Of a stretch of 64,000 nucleotides of DNA, positions 46,275 through 55,858 are shown one piece after another. The position numbers and the translations under genes are program-made. The notes beneath the pieces were generated by a model. That model was not told the origin of the DNA, made no database searches, and was given only the letters and a program-made list of their open reading frames with translations. How positions within the stretch are numbered: position 1 is the stretch's first letter; each line of letters opens with the position of its first letter. The stretch is from Dyadobacter psychrotolerans (GTDB lineage Bacteria > Bacteroidota > Bacteroidia > Cytophagales > Spirosomataceae): the NCBI RefSeq assembly GCF_004349265.1, contig NZ_SMFL01000002.1, positions 62,001-126,000 of the forward strand. Reading direction: 5' to 3'.

Positions 46275-47507
46275 TTATTTTTTGTAAACCCGGTAAAGTC
46301 TTCCCTGGTCCGTTACGGCATACAGTGCGCCGTCTTTGCCCTCGGTAACATCACGGAAACGCTGTCCTTCATTTGCAAGGAGTCTCTCTTCACCTATAAC
46401 TTTGTTATTTTCGATAATTAGTCTGGCAATGTGCATGCTGCTCAGTCCGCCGATGAAGAGGTTATTTTTCCATTCCGGAATGCTGTCGCTGCTGTAAAAA
46501 GTTATTCCGCTTGGAGAAAGAACCGGATCCCAATAATAAACAGGCTGCTCCAATCCTTCTTTTTGCTGAATTGCACCACCGACTTTGCTGCCGCTGTATT
46601 CAATGCCATAAGTGATGGTTGGCCAGCCATAGTTTTTTCCAGGTTCGATGCGGTTAAGCTCATCGCCTCCTCTGGGACCAAATTCTACTTCCCACAAATC
46701 TCCCGTCACCGGATGAAGCGCAAGTCCCTGCACATTACGATGCCCATAGGAATATAATTCCGGTTTAGCACCTGTTTTGCCTTCGAATGGGTTACCTGCA
46801 ACGGGCTTGCCATCTTTGTTAATGCGGATTACTTTACCCAGACTTGAATTCAGCTGCTGTGCCTGGGGTCTTGTAATCGTATCAGAGCGCTCGCCGGTGC
46901 TGATGATCAGGTCACCATTTTTATCAAAAAGAATACGTCCGCCGTAATGGAGATTACTAGCGAAAGCCGGAGTCGCGCGGTAGATTACCCTCGCACCTTC
47001 GATTTTCTTCTCGTCTGCCGATAGTGTTCCTTTGGCTACCGCAGTTAGGTTTCCGTCTTTGACTGCCTCGGCAAATACCCAGTATACCATCCTGTTTTTT
47101 TCAAAATCCGGGTCAACGCGGATACCCAGCAAGCCACCCTGTCCATCGGCGTTAACAGCCGGAATGCCGGTAATAGGTGCGCTCAATACACCTGCGGTAG
47201 TTGCAATTCGCATCGTACCTGCTTTTTCGGTAATGATTAACCTTCCGTCCGGCAGGCTTGTGATTCCCCATGGATTTTTGAGCTCGCTGGTTAAAACCTT
47301 GCCTTCGTATGCCATGGCCGATTTCACGCTGGTTATTCTTGTCTGACCGGCAAAAGCCGGTTTGTAATCAGAGTTGGCTTTCTGGGTTTCAACGGGTGCA
47401 GCGGTGCTGTCGGCCCGGGAATTGCCCGAAGTTTCGGAGTCCTTTTTCTGACATGAAGCAAGTGCAAACACAGCTCCGGCCATGATTAAAATGGTGCTTT
47501 TTTTCAT
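46275..47507 (-). CDS. PQQ-dependent aldose sugar dehydrogenase-like lipoprotein
   Basis: A 410-residue lipoprotein when started at ATG 47507 (MKKSTILIMAGAVFALASC, then QKK). The six-bladed propeller of the soluble glucose dehydrogenase family is marked by LKNPWGITSLPDGRLIITEK near the start, GQGGLLGIRVDPDF, LHYGGRILFDKNGDLIISTG, YSYGHRNVQGLALHP and WEVEFGPRGGDELN. The family oxidises aldoses using PQQ in the periplasm. No PQQ synthesis genes are in the window. The upstream 32 residues of the longer frame are rejected because they hide the lipoprotein signal. Confidence 0.92.
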   Translation of the reverse strand: MKKSTILIMAGAVFALASCQKKDSETSGNSRADSTAAPVETQKANSDYKPAFAGQTRITSVKSAMAYEGKVLTSELKNPWGITSLPDGRLIITEKAGTMRIATTAGVLSAPITGIPAVNADGQGGLLGIRVDPDFEKNRMVYWVFAEAVKDGNLTAVAKGTLSADEKKIEGARVIYRATPAFASNLHYGGRILFDKNGDLIISTGERSDTITRPQAQQLNSSLGKVIRINKDGKPVAGNPFEGKTGAKPELYSYGHRNVQGLALHPVTGDLWEVEFGPRGGDELNRIEPGKNYGWPTITYGIEYSGSKVGGAIQQKEGLEQPVYYWDPVLSPSGITFYSSDSIPEWKNNLFIGGLSSMHIARLIIENNKVIGEERLLANEGQRFRDVTEGKDGALYAVTDQGRLYRVYKK

Positions 47508-47666
47508 TGTTTTAATAATTAACAGTTTAAAAACCAGTCCTGATATGCATGACTTTTTGCGTATACCTGTTAACACAACCCAAAATGTCTGTTTTAGGAT
47601 CAAAAAAAGTAAATAAATGCATTAAGGAGCACAAATACATTTGTGTCCTGTCGGTAAGTTTTCCTG

Positions 47667-48683
47667 CTAATCGATAGACAAATCATTTAACTGTAAGTAA
47701 TGATTCAGGAAGTTATGCAGCTGTGTCGCCTGATGTTTTAGTGTCTGGATTTTAATAGCATCGCCCGGCGCCAGTTGGCTCTCAGCGATTTGGAGATTTA
47801 CAGCTGCATCTTTTTCAACAATCATAACTGCCTCTTCCAGGCTTCTAAGCGCAGCCCACAATTTGTGCTCCGTTGTTTCATTAACTGCCGACAACAGGGA
47901 AGCAGAAGAATAAGCATGTCCTGTATGGCAGCGGTAACGAACCAGTTTCCCTTCGGTGTAAGAATCAAGTGCGCCTCCGCATTCCGGGCAGGTTAACGAA
48001 GATTTTTCACCCATTGAAATAATTCCTTTATCAAAAGCATTTCCCAAAGCGGCAATATCTACCTCCATTTTCAAGAGTTTTACTTCGTACGGATCCGCAA
48101 CGGATTTTTTAGGAATTGAATGTCTGGTGAGCTCTACAAGCAGTTCGCTCATTGAAGAAAGCGGACAGACGTGGTCCGGTGCTATGTATTCCAGAACACT
48201 TAATGGCATACTGGGGTACAAGGCCTGCTCAGGGTCCTGAACAATGGTGATGCCGCCCAGTCGTTTCAGCGACCACATACCTGAGCATCCGTCATCAAGC
48301 ATTCCGGTGAGTACAATTCCTATTGCCCGCGGGCCATAACTGTATGCAGCTGATCGAAATAAGGCATCGATAGAAGGGCGGAACCTATTTTCTTTCGGGC
48401 CTTTTTTTATAAGAATATGTCCGCTCTCGACAAGCATGTGGTGGTCTGGCAAAGACACATAGATGGTGCCTTCCTCAATTTTAGTACCATCCACGGGATG
48501 TATGGCATGCAAAGGGCCGCTTCGATCCAGTATGTCTGCCAAAAATGTATCCTTACCAGGTGCCAGGTGCTGGACAACAAAAACAGGGGTTTTAAAATCA
48601 GCAGGTAAAGCAGCGACCAGTTGCTTTAGTGCCATAACTCCACCAGCGGAAGAGCCAATTACGATTACGTCTATATCAGCCAT
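47667..48683 (-). CDS. Stand-alone CheB-type methylesterase with zinc-like C terminus
   Basis: A 338-residue protein. Residues 1-190 are a CheB methylesterase domain: IGSSAGGVMALKQL holds the catalytic serine, VQHLAPGKDTFLA the histidine and LTGMLDDGCSGM the aspartate. There is no receiver domain at the N terminus. The C-terminal half has LTCPECGG and YRCHTGHAYS, a probable zinc-binding unit. No chemotaxis genes are near. This architecture is known in Bacteroidota and related phyla and may act on sensory proteins outside classical chemotaxis. Confidence 0.9.
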   Translation of the reverse strand: MADIDVIVIGSSAGGVMALKQLVAALPADFKTPVFVVQHLAPGKDTFLADILDRSGPLHAIHPVDGTKIEEGTIYVSLPDHHMLVESGHILIKKGPKENRFRPSIDALFRSAAYSYGPRAIGIVLTGMLDDGCSGMWSLKRLGGITIVQDPEQALYPSMPLSVLEYIAPDHVCPLSSMSELLVELTRHSIPKKSVADPYEVKLLKMEVDIAALGNAFDKGIISMGEKSSLTCPECGGALDSYTEGKLVRYRCHTGHAYSSASLLSAVNETTEHKLWAALRSLEEAVMIVEKDAAVNLQIAESQLAPGDAIKIQTLKHQATQLHNFLNHYLQLNDLSID

Positions 48684-48818
48684 GTTCCGGAAATTATTAA
48701 GGGAAAAATTTTAGGTCACCTATATAAAATCCATACCAAAACAGTGGGATTGTTAATCGTTTAGAAAGTTGCCGGAAGTGCGATAGTTTATCAGTTGAAC
48801 ACGCATTGCCTTCTAAGA

Positions 48819-49247
48819 CTACTGCGGCATTTTTTGCATGATAACCTGCTCGGTTTTAACGATTGTTTTTCCTTTCTTATTTTTAGTTTCAGTTTTCGCC
48901 AGTTTCATCTGTTCTCCTTCATAACGAACAAGATACGGTGTTTTATTTTTCTGAAATTTACCAATATAAAGATAATTACCCTTTAAACTAACCGGTAATT
49001 TTTCACTGTGTTTACCAAAATCCTGCGCAATGATAACTTCACCTTTCTCTGTAAATTCAAACGATTTTTCTTCCGGTTTGTACACTTCCTTTTCCTGATT
49101 TAGAGGCTGTCCGTCAGAAGTTTCTATTTTTACTTTAGACAATAAAATCCATTTGCCTGTCATCGATGCATAAGCAGAACTGTCATTGCTTTGGCACAAA
49201 CCAATAAATCCCTGAAAAATAAACAGGAGGGTGAAAGTCAATTTCAT
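48819..49247 (-). CDS. Exported lipocalin-like protein of unknown function
   Basis: A 142-residue protein with a signal peptide (MKLTFTLLFIFQGFIGLC). The mature part begins ASMTGKWILLSKVKI and continues as short alternating strands (KSFEFTEKGEVIIAQDF, PYLVRYEGEQMKLAKTE), which recalls the lipocalin-like family, whose members open with GxW. No further function can be assigned. It stands alone between CheB and the ExbD-like gene. Confidence 0.75.
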   Translation of the reverse strand: MKLTFTLLFIFQGFIGLCQSNDSSAYASMTGKWILLSKVKIETSDGQPLNQEKEVYKPEEKSFEFTEKGEVIIAQDFGKHSEKLPVSLKGNYLYIGKFQKNKTPYLVRYEGEQMKLAKTETKNKKGKTIVKTEQVIMQKMPQ

Positions 49248-49383
49248 ATTTTAATTTTTTGAATGGAGAATACAGAGATCTGTTTTGTAAAGTACTTTAT
49301 AATATGAACAGCAGCTTACTTTACTAACAAACAGTCAATTTTTTCATTCAAAAAGTATTCCAGTGTTCAGTCACAAAGACACA

Positions 49384-49935
49384 TTACTTCCTTTCAACAA
49401 TCCTGTCGCCAAGAATTTTCTTTTCTGATTCTGTAAGTTCGTCAACTAATGCATATCGCGTTGACTTTGTGATGGCCATTTCATCCATTACATCCACCAT
49501 ATTTTTATAGCTGGAAACTGCTGTGGGTTTGATCACTACGGTGAGCGCTTCGTTACCCTGAACATTTCGCACAGAACTTACACGACGCTGCGAGGCGAAG
49601 ATCAGAGTTCGTAACGCATCTCCCGGGCGGGTCGTTTTTAAGGAAGACAAAGCTTTATCGTCATTCGCTGCAATTCCATCCAGATAATAAATGTCATCGT
49701 TCCCGCCCAGGAACAGTGTAAGCACCCCGGAAGCTTTCAGATCTGTTGTACCGTCATCTTGTTTTGCGGGAAAAAACACAGACATTACCGTGGGTTTGGT
49801 CATTGTCGTTGCAAGCATAAAAAACGTGATCAATAGAAAGCCCAGGTCAACCATTGGTGTCATATCTATACGGGTTGAAATTTTTTTATCTCTAACCTTA
49901 ACAATATCATTGCCGGATTCTTCAATTGCTGCCAT
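49384..49935 (-). CDS. ExbD/TolR-like biopolymer transport protein
   Basis: A 183-residue inner-membrane protein with one helix near residue 30 (MVDLGFLLITFFMLATTM); the functionally needed aspartate is in MTPMVDLGF. The periplasmic part ends with YALVDELTESEK. ExbD works with ExbB to energise TonB, but no exbB or tonB is adjacent, so it is an orphan copy. Bacteroidota carry several such copies, usually in TonB clusters. Its promoter region diverges from the DUF2975 gene. Confidence 0.92.
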   Translation of the reverse strand: MAAIEESGNDIVKVRDKKISTRIDMTPMVDLGFLLITFFMLATTMTKPTVMSVFFPAKQDDGTTDLKASGVLTLFLGGNDDIYYLDGIAANDDKALSSLKTTRPGDALRTLIFASQRRVSSVRNVQGNEALTVVIKPTAVSSYKNMVDVMDEMAITKSTRYALVDELTESEKKILGDRIVERK

Positions 49936-50072
49936 GTTAGTAAAATTTAAAGTATTAATTTATTTAATTAAATATAAAAATTAATTATATATAAATGGAG
50001 ATAATCGTTTTAAATTTTGTGTGAAGAACTTCGCAAACTGTACCAAGTTTATTGAATAGAATTTATTATTTA

Positions 50073-50103
50073 TTGATAAACAATAAATAATTATCTATAT
50101 TTA
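50073..50103 (+). promoter_or_regulatory. Putative Bacteroidota promoter of the DUF2975 gene
   Basis: TTG at 50073-50075 and TATATTTA at 50096-50103 are separated by 20 bp; the second box differs from TAnnTTTG at its last base. The start codon is at 50123. Confidence 0.4.
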
Positions 50104-50122
50104 CTCAAAAAACATTGATCAC

Positions 50123-50653
50123 ATGAAAACGGATACAAAAACAAAACAGATTTTACAGGTGATGCATGTACTTACCTGGATAGCATTTATTGGTTTGATG
50201 ATAGAGGCAGGTGCAATCCTGGTTTCCTATGCTGTAAGCTGTGTTAATCCCGAGGCTGTAAAAAACCTGTACAAGGATTTGAATTTAGAGGAGCTTCGGG
50301 AATTCAGCTTTTGGCAGTATACCATGTCGGTTTCATTTTTGGTCGCCATCTCAGGTATGAAAGCATATGTTTTATTTCTGGTGATCCAGGCTCTTTCGAA
50401 GGTTAACCTGGAGAATCCTTTTACGATTGAAGTGGTTTTAATTCTAGAAAAGATCAGTTATAATTTGTTGGGAGTCTGGATCGTTGCAGTAATAAACAAC
50501 AGACAGACGGAATGGTTGTTAAGGCGAACAGGTATCACCAGCGAAACGTTGGCGGCAGAAGAGTTTATTTTTATGGCCGGACTTGTCTTTATTATTTCCC
50601 AGGTTTTCAAACGTGGTGTAGAGATTCAATCAGAAAACGACCTGACCGTATAA
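50123..50653 (+). CDS. DUF2975 membrane protein
   Basis: A 176-residue protein with four predicted helices (residues about 12-35, 60-85, 105-130, 145-165) and a short polar C terminus, matching DUF2975. The family has no known biochemical function. It lies 3 bp before the XRE regulator gene, a constant pairing in many bacteria, so the regulator probably controls this operon or responds to the membrane protein. Confidence 0.88.
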   Translation: MKTDTKTKQILQVMHVLTWIAFIGLMIEAGAILVSYAVSCVNPEAVKNLYKDLNLEELREFSFWQYTMSVSFLVAISGMKAYVLFLVIQALSKVNLENPFTIEVVLILEKISYNLLGVWIVAVINNRQTEWLLRRTGITSETLAAEEFIFMAGLVFIISQVFKRGVEIQSENDLTV

Positions 50654-50656
50654 ACT

Positions 50657-50896
50657 ATGCCTATTATCGTAAATCTGGACGTAATGATGGCCAGGCGAAA
50701 AATGTCACTAAATGAGCTTTCTGAAAAGGTAGGATTAACGCTTGCAAATTTGTCGGTTCTTAAAACAGGAAAGGCAAAGGCCATCCGGTTTACTACACTG
50801 GATGCTATTTGTAAAGTCCTGAACTGTCAGCCAGGGGATATTTTGGAATATGTGGAAAGCGATGTATCTGTGACTTTGGGTACGGAGGAGGTCTGA
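50657..50896 (+). CDS. XRE family transcriptional regulator (YozG-like)
   Basis: A 79-residue helix-turn-helix protein. The start is MPIIVNLDVMMARRKMSLNE, and the DNA-binding unit is LSEKVGLTLANLSVLKTGKAKAIRF followed by LDAICKVLNCQPGDIL. The size and pattern match the small regulators that are always paired with DUF2975. It forms an operon with that gene and is closed by the terminator at 51003-51036. Confidence 0.93.
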   Translation: MPIIVNLDVMMARRKMSLNELSEKVGLTLANLSVLKTGKAKAIRFTTLDAICKVLNCQPGDILEYVESDVSVTLGTEEV

Positions 50897-51002
50897 TCAG
50901 GAATTAGGATTTTCTTTGCATGAGTTTATGTATGTAAGGATGTCTGAGTAAAATTCTGAATCAAAAATCATATGGATCCTGATTCTGACAGGTGGGTTTT
51001 AA

Positions 51003-51036
51003 AAAGGCTCGTCTCAAAAATCTGAGACGAGCCTTT
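51003..51036. terminator. Bidirectional terminator
   Basis: AAAGGCTCGTCTCA at 51003-51016 is the exact reverse complement of 51023-51036. It separates the convergent XRE gene and efflux operon. Confidence 0.85.
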
Positions 51037-51058
51037 CAGCTTTAACTATAAATTATCT

Positions 51059-52495
51059 TTATCTCCAGCCACCGCCCAAAGCCCGGTAAACATTAACCGT
51101 AGCATTCAACTGCTGCATTTTGGTTTCGACCAGGTCGAACCTTGATTCCAGGGCTTCCCTTTGTGTAAGCAAAACTTCCATGTAATCCGCCCGGGCTGAT
51201 GTGAAAAGGCGGTTGGAAATGTTAACGGACTCGGTAAGCGCAGCAACTTCCTGCGATTTCAAATTATAACTGTTAGACAAATTGTCGATGGCCGACAATT
51301 GATTGGCAACTTCGATGTAAGCATTTAAAACTGTACGTTCATAATTGTAAACTGCCTGTATCTGCTTGGCGTTGGCGCTTGCATAAGTCGCTTTGATTGC
51401 ATTTTTATTAATCAATGGACCGGCAAGATTTCCTGCCAGGGAAGCTATCAGCGATTCAGGCAGTTTGGCTATGTAAGCGGGATTAAAAGCCCGGAGACCC
51501 AGACCGGCATCCAGACTCAAAGAAGGGTAAAAATTGGCTCTGGCAACTTCTACATCAAGTTTTGCAGCGGTAAGCTCATTTTCTGCCTGTCTCACGTCTG
51601 GTCGGTTCTGCAGTATTTGCGATGGAATCCCCGCCTGCATGATATTCGGTATAAGATTGCTAAAGTTAGCACTGTCTCTCTGAACCGGCTGAGGATATCT
51701 GCCCAACAAAAAGTTTATTTTGTTTTCCGTTACTGTAATCCGCTGTCTGATATCATATTGCAGGTCTTGCGTATTCAGTACCTGTGCTTCAAACCGCTTA
51801 ACTGCCAGTTCTGTAACCCGAGTTGCCTCTTTCTGCATTCTCACGATTTTCAGTGCGTTATTCTGAATTTCGATGTTCTGTCTGACAATTGCCAGCTGAG
51901 CGTCGAGTGCCAGTAATTCGTAATACGAATTGGCAATTTCTGAAATAAGATTGGTCATCATGAAATTTTTACCCTCCACAGACGCCAGGTATCTCGATAC
52001 AGCGGCTTTTTTTGCATTCCGCAGTTTGTGCCAGATGTCCACTTCCCATCTTGCAAAAGCGGCGACCTGAAAATCAGGTAAAAATTCCGGCGTCTCTTTT
52101 CCCGGCTTGATATCGGTTGTCGCTTCGCTGGCTCCAAGGTTAGTATACCGGCCGATCTTGTCGACACCGGCTCCGCCTCCCAAACCGACAAAGGGCAGAT
52201 ATTCTCCTTTTCTGGCTCTGATTTCCTGTCTGGAAATTTCTATTTCCTGCAAGGTAATGTTCAGTTCCTGGTTGTTTTTAAAAGCTGTATCTATCAGTGC
52301 AGTCAGATAAGGATCGGTAAAATATTCTTTCCAGCTGAGTTTTGCTGCGTTGGTAGAATCCTGTGAGCCATTGTAGCTCACAGGTGTTATTTTGTTCTCG
52401 GTCTTATGTACCATCGGGGGCACACTGCATCCGGTATAAATCAGGGCGAGGAGTGTTAATCCTGCCCAGTTTAATATTCTGTTATTGCGCATCAT
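51059..52495 (-). CDS. Outer-membrane efflux factor (TolC/NodT-type lipoprotein)
   Basis: A 478-residue outer-membrane lipoprotein if started at the ATG at 52495 (or the ATG three bases later). The lipobox is LALIYTGCSVPP. The two repeated coiled-coil halves of the OMF family are apparent (LQEIEISRQEIRARKGEYLPFVGL; RPDVRQAENELTAAKLDVEVARANFYPSLSL; ANQLSAIDNLSNSYNLKSQEV). It overlaps the end of the RND pump gene, so it is the last gene of the efflux operon and forms the exit duct. Confidence 0.93.
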   Translation of the reverse strand: MMRNNRILNWAGLTLLALIYTGCSVPPMVHKTENKITPVSYNGSQDSTNAAKLSWKEYFTDPYLTALIDTAFKNNQELNITLQEIEISRQEIRARKGEYLPFVGLGGGAGVDKIGRYTNLGASEATTDIKPGKETPEFLPDFQVAAFARWEVDIWHKLRNAKKAAVSRYLASVEGKNFMMTNLISEIANSYYELLALDAQLAIVRQNIEIQNNALKIVRMQKEATRVTELAVKRFEAQVLNTQDLQYDIRQRITVTENKINFLLGRYPQPVQRDSANFSNLIPNIMQAGIPSQILQNRPDVRQAENELTAAKLDVEVARANFYPSLSLDAGLGLRAFNPAYIAKLPESLIASLAGNLAGPLINKNAIKATYASANAKQIQAVYNYERTVLNAYIEVANQLSAIDNLSNSYNLKSQEVAALTESVNISNRLFTSARADYMEVLLTQREALESRFDLVETKMQQLNATVNVYRALGGGWR

Positions 52496-55400
52496 TTTGA
52501 GTTTCTTGAGTATGAGGAAAAGCATCAACTGCGTGGACAAACTGCTCTGTCAACGAACCGTCCTCTTCATCTTTGATCATTTTTCTGCCGTCAGCCAAAG
52601 TGCCGAATATGAAGTACAAGCCAGGAATAATAATTACTCCGAAAATAGTCCCGAACAACATACCACCCATTGCGGATGCTCCAATCGTACGGTTTCCAAT
52701 TGCTCCTGCACCTGTGGCACTGATTAACGGGATCAAACCTGCAACGAAAGCGAATGAGGTCATTAAAATAGGTCGGAAACGTACTTTCGCTCCTTCAATA
52801 GCCGCGTTTAGAATTGTTTCTCCCTGGTGCCGCTTCTGGACGGCGAACTCGACGATAAGTACCGCATTTTTACCTAAAAGACCTACGAGCATGATCAGAC
52901 CGATCTGAGCATAAATGTTGTTTTCAAGGCCCATCAGTTTTAACAGCAGGAACGAACCGAATACCCCAACCGGAAGCGATAGAACAACCGCCAATGGAAT
53001 AATGAAACTTTCGTACTGCGCTGCAAGCACAAAGTATACGAATGCCAATACGATCATGAATACGACAAGTGACTCGTTTCCTCGAATCGATTCGTCATAA
53101 GAAAGTCCTTCAAAAGCAACATCGTATCCTTTTGGCAAAGTCTTGGCTGCAACTTCCCGGATTGCCTGAATTGCGTCCGCTGTTGTATATCCCTTTGCCG
53201 GAAGACCTTGGATCGATGCTGAATTGTACAGGTTAAAACGGGTGATTTCGTTAGGACCCTGGCCTTTTTTTAGTGTCATGAATGACGAGTAAGGCACCAT
53301 TTCTCCTGCATCATTTTTTACAAACAGCTTTAAAAGATCGGATGGCAATCTTCTGAAACTTGGATCGGACTGCACGTACACTTTAAAGAACTGGTTGAAT
53401 CTGGTAAATCCTTGTTCGTAAGTACTACCGATCATAATGTTCAGGTTGTCCATCGCTTTTCCGATCGAGACGCCTTTTTGCATAGCCAGCTGATTGTCAA
53501 TCTGCAATTCATACTGCGGATAGTTCGCAGCGAAGAAGGTAAACAAACCGGTAAGCTCCGGACGTTTTGCCAGATCTTCCATGAACTTCTTGTTGATCTT
53601 GTCAAACTCTGCGTAATCGGTATCAGAAGTTTTATCCAGCAAACGCATGGAGAAACCGCCGGAAGTACCAAATCCAGGAATCGCTGGTGGTTCAAAGAAT
53701 TCAACCACGGCACCAAGTCCTCTTGTCTTGGCTTCCAGTTCTTCCATGATTTCCTTCACATTTTTATCACGGTCATGCCATGGTTTCAGGTTGATCAGGC
53801 AGGTACCTGCGTTAGAACCCCGGCCTTCTGTCATAATTTCATAACCAGCCAAAGATGATACGGATTCTATTCCATGAACTTCTTCGCAGATCTTTTGAAG
53901 ACGTTGTGACACTTCATTGGTTTTTTCAAGTGTCGATCCCGGAGGTGTCTGGATAATGGCGTAAATCGTACTCTGATCTTCGTTAGGAATAAATCCTGCC
54001 GGCAAAATTTTGTTCACATAAACGATTCCTGCACAGAACGCCAGTAACACTCCCCAGGTAACAATTCTCCGACTGACAATTCTTTTCAGAAGGCTTACGT
54101 ATCTTCCTGTAATTTTATCAAAACCGCGGTTGAAACTGTCGAGTACTTTGGTAAGAATATTTTTCTTCCGCTCATGTCCGTGATGATTCTGTAACAGCAT
54201 GGCACACAGTACGGGTGTAAGCGTCAGGGCGATAAGGGCCGAAATCACAATCGAGCTAGCCATCGTAATCGAGAACTGGCGGTAGAATGTTCCGACAGGA
54301 CCCGACATAAATGAAATCGGAAGAAATACCGACACCATAACAGCTGTAATCGCGATAATTGCTCCGCTGATTTCACCAAGTACTTTTTTTACTGCGTTGA
54401 AGGGCGAAATACCCGGCTCTTCCTCAAATTTGGCATGGACGGCCTCGACGACGACAATCGCATCATCGACCACAATACCAATGGCGAGTACAAGTGCAAA
54501 AAGTGTAATCAAGTTGATGGAAAGGCCGAAACCCTGTATCACAAAGAATGCCCCAATCAACGATACCGGAACCGCAAGGATCGGAATTAAAGTTGAACGC
54601 CAGTCGCCAAGGAATATAAACACAACCAGGGCTACAAGGATAAATGCATCCCGCAGCGTATCAATAACCTGCTCAATAGACGCATCCAAAAACTGGGAAA
54701 CGTCATAACTGATTTTGTAATCCACACCGGGAGGAAATGATTCTTTCATCACATCCAGCTTCTTTTTTACATCCTCAATAACATCACTGGCGTTACTGCC
54801 ATAGTTTTGGCGCAACACGATCGCTGCTGACGGATGACCATCCAGATTGGAGTAAATATCGAAGAATTCACTACCTAACTCAACTTTGGCAATATCCCGT
54901 AAGTGAATACTTTCCCCGTTCGAATTTGCCCGGACAATGATATTTTCATACTCCTCCGGTTTGTCATATCGTCCTTTGTAGGTAAGCACATATTCCAGGG
55001 ACTGCGCAGCAATACCGGAGCTTTGACCGATCCGGCCTGGCCGTCCGACAATACTTTGTTCTCCCACAGCCTTCATTACTTCCTCCGTGGAGATGTTATA
55101 GGCCCGCATACGTTCCGGATTTAACCAAAGACGCATCGCATACCTGCGGCTACCCAGAATCTGCGCTCTTGCAATACCGGGGGTACGCTGTATTTCAGGG
55201 ATCATTTTAACCGTTGCGTAGTTAAAAAGGAATTTTTCATCAATGCTCTTATCCTTGGAATAGAGGTTGACGTACATAAGCATACTTGGCTGAACCGGAG
55301 AGATAATAACCCCTTCCCGCTGAACAAGTTCAGGTAAAAGCGGCATAACCTGATCCACCCTGGTTTTAACCCGGATTACAGCCACGTTGGGGTCCGTCCC

Positions 55401-55688
55401 GGGCTCGAAAATAATCCTGAGCGTAGCTTCACCCGCACTTGTTGCATCAGTAGCAATATAGCGCATATCCTGCACACCATTAATGGCCTGTTCCAGGGTA
55501 ATCAGGGTAGATTTTACCAGTACATCGGCACTTGCACCCGGGTAAGCAATAAATATGTTAACTGTCGTCGGAGCGATATCGGGAAACTGGGAAATGGGTA
55601 ATTTCTCAATCGCCAGGATACCTACAAAGACTATCATGATCGAAATCACGATAGCAAATACAGGTCTTCTTATGAATTGATTGAACAT
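52482..55688 (-). CDS. RND efflux pump, inner-membrane subunit (HAE1 type)
   Basis: A 1068-residue proton-driven pump with 12 membrane helices and two large periplasmic domains. The proton-relay acids are in VLAIGIVVDDAIVVVEAVH (DD), and the paired lysine in LLGKNAVLIVEFAVQ. MFNQFIRRPVFAIVISIMIV is the typical start. The HAE1 type exports hydrophobic or amphiphilic compounds, but substrate specificity is not readable. It lies between the adaptor and the outer-membrane factor. Confidence 0.97.
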   Translation of the reverse strand: MFNQFIRRPVFAIVISIMIVFVGILAIEKLPISQFPDIAPTTVNIFIAYPGASADVLVKSTLITLEQAINGVQDMRYIATDATSAGEATLRIIFEPGTDPNVAVIRVKTRVDQVMPLLPELVQREGVIISPVQPSMLMYVNLYSKDKSIDEKFLFNYATVKMIPEIQRTPGIARAQILGSRRYAMRLWLNPERMRAYNISTEEVMKAVGEQSIVGRPGRIGQSSGIAAQSLEYVLTYKGRYDKPEEYENIIVRANSNGESIHLRDIAKVELGSEFFDIYSNLDGHPSAAIVLRQNYGSNASDVIEDVKKKLDVMKESFPPGVDYKISYDVSQFLDASIEQVIDTLRDAFILVALVVFIFLGDWRSTLIPILAVPVSLIGAFFVIQGFGLSINLITLFALVLAIGIVVDDAIVVVEAVHAKFEEEPGISPFNAVKKVLGEISGAIIAITAVMVSVFLPISFMSGPVGTFYRQFSITMASSIVISALIALTLTPVLCAMLLQNHHGHERKKNILTKVLDSFNRGFDKITGRYVSLLKRIVSRRIVTWGVLLAFCAGIVYVNKILPAGFIPNEDQSTIYAIIQTPPGSTLEKTNEVSQRLQKICEEVHGIESVSSLAGYEIMTEGRGSNAGTCLINLKPWHDRDKNVKEIMEELEAKTRGLGAVVEFFEPPAIPGFGTSGGFSMRLLDKTSDTDYAEFDKINKKFMEDLAKRPELTGLFTFFAANYPQYELQIDNQLAMQKGVSIGKAMDNLNIMIGSTYEQGFTRFNQFFKVYVQSDPSFRRLPSDLLKLFVKNDAGEMVPYSSFMTLKKGQGPNEITRFNLYNSASIQGLPAKGYTTADAIQAIREVAAKTLPKGYDVAFEGLSYDESIRGNESLVVFMIVLAFVYFVLAAQYESFIIPLAVVLSLPVGVFGSFLLLKLMGLENNIYAQIGLIMLVGLLGKNAVLIVEFAVQKRHQGETILNAAIEGAKVRFRPILMTSFAFVAGLIPLISATGAGAIGNRTIGASAMGGMLFGTIFGVIIIPGLYFIFGTLADGRKMIKDEEDGSLTEQFVHAVDAFPHTQETQNDAQ

Positions 55689-55747
55689 TTGTGTTAATTT
55701 TTATGATGCCTGATTAATGTCATTCTTCTAGCTGAGAGTCTGTTTAG

Positions 55748-55843
55748 AATGTTCGCTGACAAGGCTTGCGAAGAACAAAAAAGCGGAGTTGACTATAGTC
55801 AATGAGCATTTTTTGTTCGAGTGTAACGCAGCCAGCGGACATT
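55748..55843. repeat. Long imperfect palindrome between adaptor and pump genes
   Basis: A 96-bp near-palindrome: AATGTTCGCTG at the left pairs with CAGCGGACATT at the right (10 of 11), GAACAAAAAA pairs with TTTTTTGTTC, and the centre TTGACTATAGTCAA is a perfect 14-bp palindrome. It lies in the 170-bp gap inside the efflux operon. It looks like a REP- or MITE-like element, but may work as an RNA-processing hairpin. Confidence 0.65.
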
Positions 55844-55858
55844 ATCGACTGACTATCA

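Noticed and set aside
53412..53858. 148-codon plus-strand frame inside the RND pump gene
   Set aside because: Antisense shadow of a well-conserved coding region.
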